Below, piece by piece: positions 11,001 to 23,000 of a stretch of 64,000 bases of DNA (within the stretch, counting starts at the first letter, position 1; each line of letters starts with the position of its first letter). Below the pieces are notes generated by a model. That model ran no database searches and had not been told where the DNA came from. It worked only from the letters and a program-made list of their open reading frames with translations. The DNA lies in assembly GCA_038380435.1 (NCBI GenBank), contig JAWZYU010000034.1:5066704-5130703 (forward strand), in the 5' to 3' direction. This DNA is from Ryuthela nishihirai (taxonomy: Eukaryota > Arthropoda > Arachnida > Araneae > Heptathelidae). The translations under genes and the position numbers were made by a program.

Positions 11001-14000
11001 TATATATAAAGAAAAAAGTTGATTTGTCCTCTTATGTACTTGGTCCCCAGAAATGCTAGAGGCACCAAACTTTGGATGAATGTTCCATTCACCCAGGGGA
11101 AGAGTATAGGCTATGTGTGAACTTGCTGGGGTCATCCAAAACTGGGGTGAGCAGATTTGAATTTCACAAACTCCCCATAGACTTAACCTTAAAAGTTAAA
11201 AACTGGTGTTGCTCATGACTTGGCATTAGCAGTTATTCAATATCACAGGAGTACCGTTTACTACAACTTTAGAGTTTGACTTCCGCTAAAGAGCTAAAGA
11301 AAAATTGTACCAGGAGGGGGAGAGAGAAATGAATCAATTATAATGAATTTTATGCCAAATGAAAGCTTCTGGCATGGAAAGTGCCATTTATTATGTACTT
11401 TAGAGATTTTTCAAACATCTCTTAAAAGAGGGGGATAAAATTTTTAGGGGGGTTGTTTTACTTCTGAGCAGCACTTTTTTACACAGAGGGGGCTAAATGA
11501 CCAGGTCTTTAATGTGCACAGGGGTATGGCTCTCCCATACAGGGGGCCAGGGCTTAAAGTCCCATCCGATGGACAGTGGCCTTTTCAAGCCCATCTGTGC
11601 CCCTACCCAACTGAAAGAAGGGCAGGGAGTTTTACAGAGATAAATCTCAATGCTGACCCAGGTGGGACTTCAACATGGGAACTGTAGATTACAAGTCTGG
11701 TGTTCAAGTAAATTACTACTGACTGAGCCCCTTGAGGGGGGGGGGGGGGGGCTCAGTCTCTTCTGCTGTGGAGAGTATCATCTACTATATACTTTAGAGT
11801 TTCAGAAATAAATGATAATTTTTTCCAGTTTAAAGATAAATTCTACGAACAAAATCATGGAGTAGTTATGGGATCACCATTAGCTCCATATCTCACAAAT
11901 TTTTACCTCTATCAATGGGAAAATTTTAATTTCTCAGCTAGAAAATTCTACAAAAGTTATACTGATGACATCCTCTGCATTTTCAGCACAACCAACAAAA
12001 AACTCCCAGAAGATTTTCTGAACAAAATTAACTCATTTGAAAAAGACTTAAAATTTACAATGAAAAGAAAACATCATTAATTTCTTGGATATCAAATTAA
12101 AAAATATAGATGAAAAAATCTCAATGACTAATTATAAAAAACCAATACAAGAAAAATACTAGACTTCCCCTCTAACCACCCAATGCACACAATGAAAAAT
12201 CTAATTTACCAAGCAATAAAGATTTTCAGTTACAGAACACAGGAAGAACAAGCAATAATGCAAATTTAAACAACTAAAAAAAAATCTTGTTGGAAACAGT
12301 TACCCAGCTAAGTTCATCCTAGAGATATAAAACCAAAAGTTAAGTAAATTAAATACTGCAAAAGTAAAGCTTACCTCACTAAAAAAATTACTACAAAAGT
12401 TGTTTTCAGAAACTCAGAGAATTAGCAATAAATACAATATAAGAATAGCACCAGACCTAAACAAGAAAATGCACACCCCAAGCATCAAATAATAAAATAT
12501 GTACAGAGAAAATGAAATAATATACAAAGTAGGATGTAAATATAAAAAACCTTACATTGGAGAAATGGGGAGAACTCTAGAAACAAGAATAAAAGAACAC
12601 AAAAGCTGCAATGAAAAAAAATAAAACAGAACTGGACAGACACATAGCAAAAATTAATTATAAAATAGACTGGAATATAACAACAAATAATTAAAAAAGA
12701 AAAAAAAAATATTCATAAGAAAAGCAGACTGACAAAAAAAATTTATTCATAAGAAAAACACAGTCAACTGAGGACACCATGAACGAATGTGCAAGGAATC
12801 CTCTTACCCAAAATCTGGCATCAACTTATAAAAAAGGAAGAAAGTTTCAACAAAGATGCAACCTCCTTGGATGATGACCCAGTCAGGGGTCAAAATGTTA
12901 AGATATTTATTCACAAGTGAATCTCTATCTTAAGTTCCAATGTATATTACTCTTTTAGTAAAAACAAAATATTTTTTCAATGCCATCAGTGCTTATTAAG
13001 TCTTGAAGTTAGATAATAAATAATAAATATAATAAATACCCCTTCAAGCAGCTGCTTGCCACAGAGGTCTGACAGGAGCCTGTCAGTTTATATGCCCTAG
13101 TAGAAGGTCTGAGAGGATGGCAGGACCTCAGCAGAAAAACGACACAAACAGCCATGCCTTACCCGGGGCTCGAACCCAAGTCCCTTAGGTCAGTAGCCAA
13201 GCGCACTAACCACTCGGCCATGGGACGGCACTCGGACACTCCATCAAATGGTGTTAAAAAATCGTATTAAAAAAATGGTACCTGAGCAACACAAACTGCC
13301 AAAAAGAGCATGGACTCTCAGAATGCTGCACAGGAAGCAATGCTTGCATACTGAAGTTATGAAATTATTATCATCTATATTATGTAAATAATCCACACCA
13401 CTATTACCAGTGCTCATTACACCTAGGACATTTTACATCCAATAGCTCTTCTGTACTTACACACTCTCCCACACACTATATTTCAGCAGGGCAATGCAAG
13501 ACCCCATGCAGCAACTGCTACTGTTGAATATCTGAGGCAAAACAATGTGCATATCCTTCTGTGGCCCTGGAATGTGGAACAACCATTCCATGGCCCCTGA
13601 TTTGTCACCCTTGGAAATGTCACCCATCACATCCTGGCAAATGTAGATGAACAGTGGGCATGGGTGCATAGTGCTTGAACTGCTATTCCACAATCCTGCA
13701 TCAAACATTTGTTTGACTCCTTATTAAACAACACAATGTGCAACTTTCCAATTACCTCCATATTGTAATCATTTATTACTACAATAAGCTACATTGAAAC
13801 CCCAAATATGAGCATGTTCTGATTGGTCCTTCTTGGTATTCTGATTTCCATGAACACTAGTGTATTAGATAGTAGTGATCTCAATAATCATGTGGTCAAA
13901 GTTTGAACCATGAAGGAAACATTAGTATTTTAAAAATATTCTGTCTGAAAAATATTGAAACATTTAAAAGATATATAAACAAAGTGTTTTTTTTATATAA

Positions 14001-17000
14001 ACTGAAATCATTGCCATTTAAAAATTAACTGAAAATAAAAACCCTGTCATGGTGAAGCTCATGTATATTTTCTGAATACTGCTGTTATACACTATATTGC
14101 AAAAAGTGTCCTGACACTTCCATGTTAAGTGAATGAATAGCCACATTCAAATCTACCTAGCTTTGAAAATAATCTAATTAAAATAATAAATCTTCAATTT
14201 ATGTCTAGTGACTTTTTTCTGTTAAAAGCTTATTTTCAAAGTTCGGTAGATTTGAATGTGGCTATTTGTTCACTTAACATGAAAGTGTTCGGACACTTTT
14301 TGCAACATAGTGTATATATATATATTTTACTTCAATACCAAATAAGAAGTATATAGGCTGGCTTTAGTGGCATGGTTAGTTGATAGTATGCCAGGTTGTT
14401 TAATCTGATGTCCCAGGTTCAAGTTCTAATTGTCCCATCATTGAAATTTTCTTTGTAAACCCCCACTCTACCCTTTGTGAGGAAGTGGAAACTGATTGAC
14501 TTAGAAAGACCATTTTCTTTAAGATGAGATATTAAGTTGCTACTTTGTGTGCAAAAGAGTCATATACCATGCACACAAAGTAACAGCTTAATATCTCATT
14601 ATGTGTGCATGCTGGATGGCCTTGACAGGAGTTAACAGCTGTGCAGTGGTTAATAGCTATACAGTCCTTGTGACCATTTCGTGCACTCATTGTGTGCAAA
14701 AATATGCTGCTTAGAGATAAAGCATTCTAACTCTTGCTATAGTTTTATTTAATGATTTCTTTTATAATTAAAATATTTTTATATTAAAATATGCTTGCTT
14801 TTGCATTTAGAGACCAGACTTTGTCAACTGAAAGGCAAGAGCCTTGAGCCTGTTTCTAAAGATATGTTGACTATACTACAGAAAGTTAGAGAAGATCATA
14901 TGAATCGTCTTGTTCAAGTTGATGTGAATAATTGTACTTCTAGTTCCTTTTTACCAGAAATGGATACTGAAGATAAAGAAATGTCTGCATCCTACATTGA
15001 GGTAAATTTCTTTGCTATCAAGATCATAAACAATAATAAATATTTAATTTGTTGCAGCCTTAGGATTTCAGAGAAACGTAGAATTCTTAATCTACAGAAT
15101 ATATTGTATTCTTGTACATCTCTTATAACTCAAAATATAAGAATAACTAAAATTTCAGTTCCTTTCAGGGATCAAAATATTAGTATTTGTATAATAAATT
15201 TTGTAAGTACTAGAGCTGTGATTGCAATTACTTGTATAGTATTTGTTCACAAGTAAGTGAATTTTTGTCTTAAATGTATCCTACAATGAGATTTACTTGC
15301 TCTAAGACAGACATGAATTCAGATTTTACTCTTAAAATTGTTTTAAATATATTGTAATATAAAGATTTTTTTTTGTCAATGCTGCATTGTATTATCATAC
15401 ACAGTGCTTACAAAATTTTTTTTTAAATAACAAATTTTGAAAAATTATATACTATCAAACTTTAGTCATTACATTCATTGTTTAAGCACAAAACATTTTG
15501 TATTCACATTTTTTAAAAGTCCAAAATGTGGAAAACCTCTTCCTACTCAGGTTTTTCACGCCTTTATGCATATAAATTACGTCAAAATCATTATTATTAG
15601 CAGCTCAAAAGTTCAGCAGTTCGTTCCTAATGCATCATTATGTTTTGGAAATTACTAATAGAGTTGAGTTTCTTATCTTAAATTTTTGATCTGGTCATGC
15701 TGTTTTAATAATTAATGAGCCTAAGCCTAGTTGGTGGTGGTGGTGGGGAAATCACTGGCACATTGTTTATATCATATATACAGTAATGCATGCTCCTAAA
15801 AGCCTATATTTTTAACTCTTCGTATTATATGCTACTACAAACCTGAAATTGTTATAATTATTTGATGACAAATTTAAAATCCTGATGCTATTTGCAATGA
15901 AAAATACCAGAAATGAATAGAAACTTTTGGTATTTCAAAATCTATCATTTTTAAAAATACAGTAAATACAATAAATACGTAAAATACAATAAAATACAAT
16001 ACTGAAGGTAACCACAATTACTAATTTGAGATGAACCCAGGATTGTATACGTAAAATACAATACGTTAAATTACGAAAACGTTGCTATAAATACCAAAAG
16101 TGGTTCACTAATGAAAGTGAGAGAACATCTAAAATATAATCAGAGACTAAATTATGATTATTTTGAATTGCTCAAGGCTTATTGAAAGAATGAAATTGCA
16201 AATGGAAAAAATTATTTATTCTTTTCCTAATTGCAAGAAATATTAGAAATTTAAATTTTGGCTGAAATGATACAGCGAAGTCATGTGCTATTTCAATCCT
16301 GGGTTCATCTCAAATTAGTAATTGTGGTTACCTTCAGTATCGTATTTTATTGTATTTTACGTATTTATTGTATTTACTGTATTTTTAAAAATGATAGATT
16401 TTGAAATAATTACAAAATATGTACCACCAGTTTTTTTCCGTTTCACACTTTTCTGTCATAAACCTATTACAGTATTCCCAAGTTATTTTTATCATTTTTC
16501 CCAGCATTCTATGCATCTTTCCCCACCTTCAAATCGAAACTGAAAGTAAACACATCCTTCTTAGAAATTCTGGTTGCAGCTGCATTTAATTAGTTACTCT
16601 TCACTGAGGCAAACAAGACTCAGATGGCTGACACATGCTATCTCTGTTCCATGTGCTATAAGTGTTTTTTACGGTTTTGGTCCAGCATATTGGATACCCT
16701 TTGTAAAGTTAGTATTTACTTTTTTATATTTAAACCTTAGTTTTCATTTCGGTAGATTTATTTTCGTGAATTTGTGATCTTTTGGCCGATCGATAAGTAT
16801 TGATTTTTCATAGTTATTCTGCGTCGTATGACCGAACTACAACTTGTTGCTGTGGATATTTTAACATTGCATTAGGCTATATGTTATTTTTTATTTTATT
16901 TATTATTTTTCCAGTAAAACTTTGATCTGGTATCATTTTCTGAAAATAAATGAAATCTTCGAATGGAGGCAAATTTATTTCTGTAGATTTATTTCTGTCA

Positions 17001-20000
17001 GTTAGCGATCTTTCGATTGGTTGATTTATCGAACTTTACAAGTTATGCTAGATCGGAGGCCAGTTAAAAGTTGTTGCAGATATTTTATTTAATATCCCAT
17101 TAGGTTATATGTAATTTTTCTTTTATTATTTCTTGTTTTTTTAGTAAAAAAACTTTGAGCTTGTACTATTTTCTGAAAATGAATGTTTTGGATACGGAAG
17201 CAAAATAGATTTTCTTGCTTACGGAAATCAGTTGTCATTGGGAGGGCGATTTTGGGAAGGCATCCCCTCCACTAAACTCACAGTGAAAGATTCACCCCCG
17301 CCCTGTAAAAAAATATGTATTTTTTAAAATTGCAAGTTTTTATGTTTATATTGAATGATTTTACCCCCTCCCCCCCTCAGTACCTTGGCTGTGCCACACA
17401 AACATTATAATGCTGTTTTTTTTTTGCTTTAGTACACAAACTTTTCTGCACTTAGCCAAGATCGCCAAACTTCAATACCCAAAGAAAAAATTTGTAATGT
17501 TAGCAAAAAAAAAAGCAGCCAAGGAAGTTTTTTCTATTTCATAACTAATTCAGAAAATCCCATGTATGTGAGAAGTCCAAGTCATTTTGACCTTGTTTAA
17601 AATATATACGATACTGAAAAGAATCATTAAAAGAAATAAAAATCAGATTTCAGGTTGAATATTATATTATTTGGGAGCAAATTTCTTTCGATTAATATAT
17701 AATTTAACTATTTTTATTCATCAGGTTTTCCAAAATGAAGCCTTTAATTGTATAGTGCGATCTTTTTTATTTTTCACTGTATCACATTGAAAAAGGCTTA
17801 TTAAAATCAATATGCTTGTAAATTTTTTTATATTATTTATTTTCTTAAAATTCATAATTAAATTCTGTTTAATTTGATATATATAATATGACCTATTTCT
17901 GTTGATTGGTTATTTTTTTTTTAAATTCTAGTAGTTCGGCCATACAATGTAGCATAACTGAAAAATCAATCCTTATTGATCGGCCAAAGGATCACAAATT
18001 TACAAAAATAAATCTACTGAAATGAAAACTAAGGTTTAAATATAAAAAAGTGAAGGAAGAAGTTGATTTGTTTATTTGACTCAGCACAATTGCCAAAAAT
18101 ACTGAAATTTTCTAAAAGTATGGTACTGAGAAAAACAATTACAAAATGACTAAAATAAATATTTACTTAAAACCCAAAAAATAATTTTTTTGTTATTCAG
18201 AAATATATAACCATTCTATTTATGTGCATTGTAATCATTTCTGTCTATTATTTTTTTTAAATAAATATTTATTTGCATTGCCAGATGCATTTTTTTACTA
18301 CATGACTCTAAAAAAGTCCTATTAAAATAAAATGTATCATCTTTTTTGTTAAATACTTTATTTTCAGAAAATCCAGAATTAAATGCTGATTAATTTGGCA
18401 TACAACATGCCATAATTCCTTTCATTAGTTATGTGGCAAAAAAGTTCTAAAGTTAAATTTTTTTGGCCAAGCACAGGGAGAAAATAGCTTGGCCTCTGGA
18501 TGGAAACCAGTTTTTTAGGCTGGACACTGGAAGGGTTAATCATTGGATGATGCCTACTGCATATTGTTGATTATTAGTGATCAAGTTAAATTTCATTAAT
18601 ATTAGGAAGTATGAATGCCAAAAATGTAAACTGATTTAAGCTTTTTATCTTATATTTCCTATCTTATAAGATAGGGAATTTCATTTATAATCAGCTAATG
18701 GGTACCATAAAATGATCACTAATTATTTGAATGGGAAGGCTAATTTGTTTTCACCTTTAACCAATTGAGGTTCACAAGGTACTGAGACTTTTTTTTATAT
18801 TGTGAAAATTTTAATTGCTAATAACCATTAACTGATCATCAGTATGTAGATACATCTGCAGTTTACAGTCCTCAGCTCACAAATGGCACCATGAGTGGTA
18901 ACTGAAAGTTCTGAAGGTGTGTAAAGTAACATAAATGAATAACATACAGTATTATAGTTTTTCATTGTATTGAATGATTTATTGTATTGTATGTTGGTAT
19001 ATTTCATTTGGCTTCTGATTCATGATTTTTTATTTTTTTCATATCTAGCCTCGTAAGGTGAATAAAGGTTATGAGTTTATTTAACTGGAAGCAGTGGGCT
19101 ATTCATATAAATGTTTTTTTTTTTAATGTAATTTGGATTTAATTCCTATATATGTAGCATAAGGTAAAAATTTTGCCTCAGGTAAATACTGAAAGTTGCA
19201 GGCAATTTATGATATTTAGTTAGTGCATATTCCTTATTATTGGTTAAGCAGAAAATGGGACAATTTCTTCTTTAGCAACATACCCTGTTTAAAATCATTG
19301 TCTCCAGTAAGATTATCTCGTTTTCATTTTTTTTTAATAATGCGGATGGTGGTGCTTTGTTTATGTTAATTTATGTTTTTTAGGCTTTGATTATTTACTT
19401 CCAGGGCTTTTTTTATGCTGCTTATTGGGGGTGGATTATTCAGATAATTCAGGTTTTTTTAGGCTTGTTGTTTCTAATGCCATTATTTAGTTCTGGGAGC
19501 TTTTATTATTTGATTAAATTTTTAATTTGAATTGTTTGTAAGAATTCTTTTTTTAATGTTGTTTTCTCTAATGGGATTATTTACTTTCAGGGGCTTTTTA
19601 TACTGTGTATTGGCAGTGAATTGTTTATGATAAATCGTGTTTTTTTTTTATCTTGTCTCTGGTGGGATTATTTAGTTCAAAATTTTTTTTTTATATTGTG
19701 GATCAGTGGTTCATTATTTACAATAATTGGTGTATTTCAGGCTTGTTGTCTCTGATGGGATTATTTAGTTCCGGGGTCTATTATTATACTGCAGATCGGC
19801 AGCAGTAAATTGTATGTTCATGACAAAATGGTTGTTTCTGATAATTTTGTTCAGTGTTTTCTTCTAAATACAGAATGGCAATTTATTGTTTAGCAGTATA
19901 GTTAGAATAGCTGTCTCTGATGAGATTATTGATTTTTGTGAGTTTTTTTTAATATACAGGATGAATGTTAGCTGTTATTGTGATGCCCCCTCATTCACTT

Positions 20001-23000
20001 TTACTTTACCTTAACCTGTTTTGAAATTTACGTTATATTTATCATTTTGGGGATTTTTATTTCCTTTTTGGCATCACAGCGCTCGTTTCCAAGAGTTAGG
20101 AGTTCCACATGCGCAACTCTGAACTTTCGATTGTCACCCGTTAAAGCGCGTGTACAAGGACACGCCCATTCTTGTGTCATAGCTTGCGCCGCTCTTCAAT
20201 TTATGCAAATGTCTTTCCCGGCGTGCAACATGACACATGCAGGCTTTGTACCTCTTGTTATAACCTGGTGACATGTCACAGTAGCACAGAAGATAGTAGG
20301 TAGAGAGAGTAGTAGAACACAACACAGTTTAGAGATCAGTTTTAGTTTGGAGTTTTTTTGAAGATATTTGTAGTAAGAAATGATGTAGTATCTTCTTTAT
20401 TGAAGTTTTGGTGAGTGCGTTTTGGAAATAAATTGTTTGTTATTTAAACCTTTTGAATCTTTACTAATTTTTTTCTCTTGAGCAACGTTAGTTTGTTTTG
20501 ATTAGCATTAACCTAAAATTTTGACAATCATTTAATATTTTTGAATTCTTACTCAACGCTTGCTGGTATTTCGAACCCTAATTAAATTTTATTTTTTGGC
20601 AATTTGTTAATTATTGCCTGGCGCCCGACTCAGCTATCCCGAGCATAAAAATAATTAAATCAAAGGGTCTAAACTTTAAAAGTAATTCATTTCTTTGGAG
20701 CGTTACATTATATATACACTGAAGAGCGAAAACATTATGACCAGTGTGTCTTTATGCAAATCGAAGCACTGCAGGTAAACAACAGCATGTTTGAAGGTAA
20801 TGAAATGGTATAAAAACACCTGATACTGAGTTCTGTTAATCAGTGTTATTCTTGTTCTTCAGATGGGAAAGGCAGCAGACTTAAATGAGTTTGACAAATG
20901 CCAGATTGTAATGACCAGATGACTGGGTCAGAGCATTTCTGAGATGGCAAGGCTTGTGGGGTGCTCACAGTCAGCCATGGTTAGTACCTTCAAAAAGTGG
21001 TTCAAGGAGGGAAAAACCACAAACCGCTAAGCAAGGTATGGGCCAACCATGACTCATCGATGCTAGAGGTGAGCAAAGGCTATCCCATATGATACAAGCC
21101 AACAGAAAGGGATACTGTGGTGCAACTCACCCATAATTTGAATGCTGGTGATGGGAGTAATGTGTCACAACACAGTACATTGAACCCTGCTGAAAATGGG
21201 GTTGTGTATCCACAGTCCACTCTGAGTGCCCCATGCTAACCTCAGTTCACCGTTGAAAGTGCCTACAATGGGCACACAAGCATTAAAACTGGACCTTGAA
21301 TGATTGGAAAAAGATCATCTGGTCTGATGAATCTTGTTTCCTGTTACACCATGTGGATGTTATGTGTGTGTCATTTTCCTGAGGAAGTATTGGCACCAGG
21401 ATGCACCGTGGGACAAAAACAAGCCAGTGGAGGAAGTGTAAGGCTTTGGGCAGTGTGCTGCTGGGAAACCCTGGTTGCAGTCATTCATGTGCAGGAAACT
21501 ATAACATCTACACCTACCTAAACATCATTGCAGACCAGGTACATCCTTTCATGGCAGTGGTATTCCTCTTTGGTAGTGCCTTCTTTCAGCAGGATAATGT
21601 GCCATTGCTGGATTATCCGAGAATGGTTTGCAGAACATAAGGAAAACTTCCAGGTATTGCCCTGGCCTCCAAATTCCCCAGACATCAATCGAGCATCTAT
21701 CGTTTGTGTTGGAACAGTATTATATCCAATCTGTGGTAGCTCAACCAGATAACTTACAAGAATTAAAGGATATGCTGGTAACGTGTTGGTACCAGATACC
21801 ACAAGACACCTTTAGAAATCTTGCAGCATCAATGCCTCACTGGGTGAGAGCTGCTTTGGTGGCACATGGAGGACCAACCTCATATTCGGCAGGTGGTCAT
21901 AATGTTTTGGCTCTTTGGTGTACACAGTCGTATCAGAATAATATGACCACCTACCAGTAGGTGGTCATATTATTCTAGGTAGGTAGTGGTGGTAATATTA
22001 TTCTAGGTAGGTAGTGGTGGTCATATTATTCTAGGTAGGTAGTGGTGGTCATATTAATCTGATATGACTGTGTATATAGGCTGTTGAAAAAAGTAGCCTT
22101 GGATGATACTGACCAACACTCATCTTATAATGATCTGCACAGTTAAGAAAATATGCCTTAGATTCTTTACTTCTGGTGGTTTCCTCTTATTTGCAGAAAC
22201 AAAATTTTATGCCTAGGAATAAGTGTTTTATCATTATATTCTTTACCCAGCATATTGTCATTGTACAGCCTAATAATATGATTATTTCTAGATTATTTCT
22301 AGGACTTTCCAAGAAGTTGAATGTTCTTCCTAATGTGATATTGAAACATTGTTTTCGTTTCTTTAAATCACATATATAGTGTGTGTTTTTTTTACGAAAG
22401 TAATTTTAAGAAACTTGGTATAATTTTGAAAAAAATTTAAACTTTTTTCGTCACTATTAGCTGCTGATAGAAATCCAGAAGTTGAAAGTTCTGTCAAGAT
22501 GCAATGCATTATTGCATTGCTTTAAAAATGGGAACTGAGTACCAAGTTGGATTTCCTCCGATATTTCATTCTTCCAAGTCATATTTTTTGTCGTGCAAGG
22601 TTGGCAGCTCTGGTCTTATACAGACAATTGTGAGCTACTTTTCTCAATACTTTATGGACAGCTGTCTTGGGCAATGATAGTCATTGTGCAACATGCCAAC
22701 ACTGCTGCTTTCACGTGTGTCAACCATTGCATAAAGTGTGTGATTGATATACAGAGTCGTATCAGAATAATATGACCACCTACCATTCGTATTATTAGGT
22801 AGGTGGTCATATTTTTCTGATATGACTGTGTATACTCTATCAGTCTGGAGCAAATAGTTTCCATCCTTGTCCACTTCTGACACCTAAGTTTATCAATTTC
22901 TTCAAATTTGGTCATTTTTCTAAGGTCATTGGGTCCCCTTCTCAATCCTTTCCTCCTCTGATACTCTTTAACCTTTCCATGTTGGAGCATTATTAATTAT

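Noticed and set aside
20047..20271. Short open frame in the LTR region
   Set aside because: Lies inside the LTR fragment; no family resemblance.
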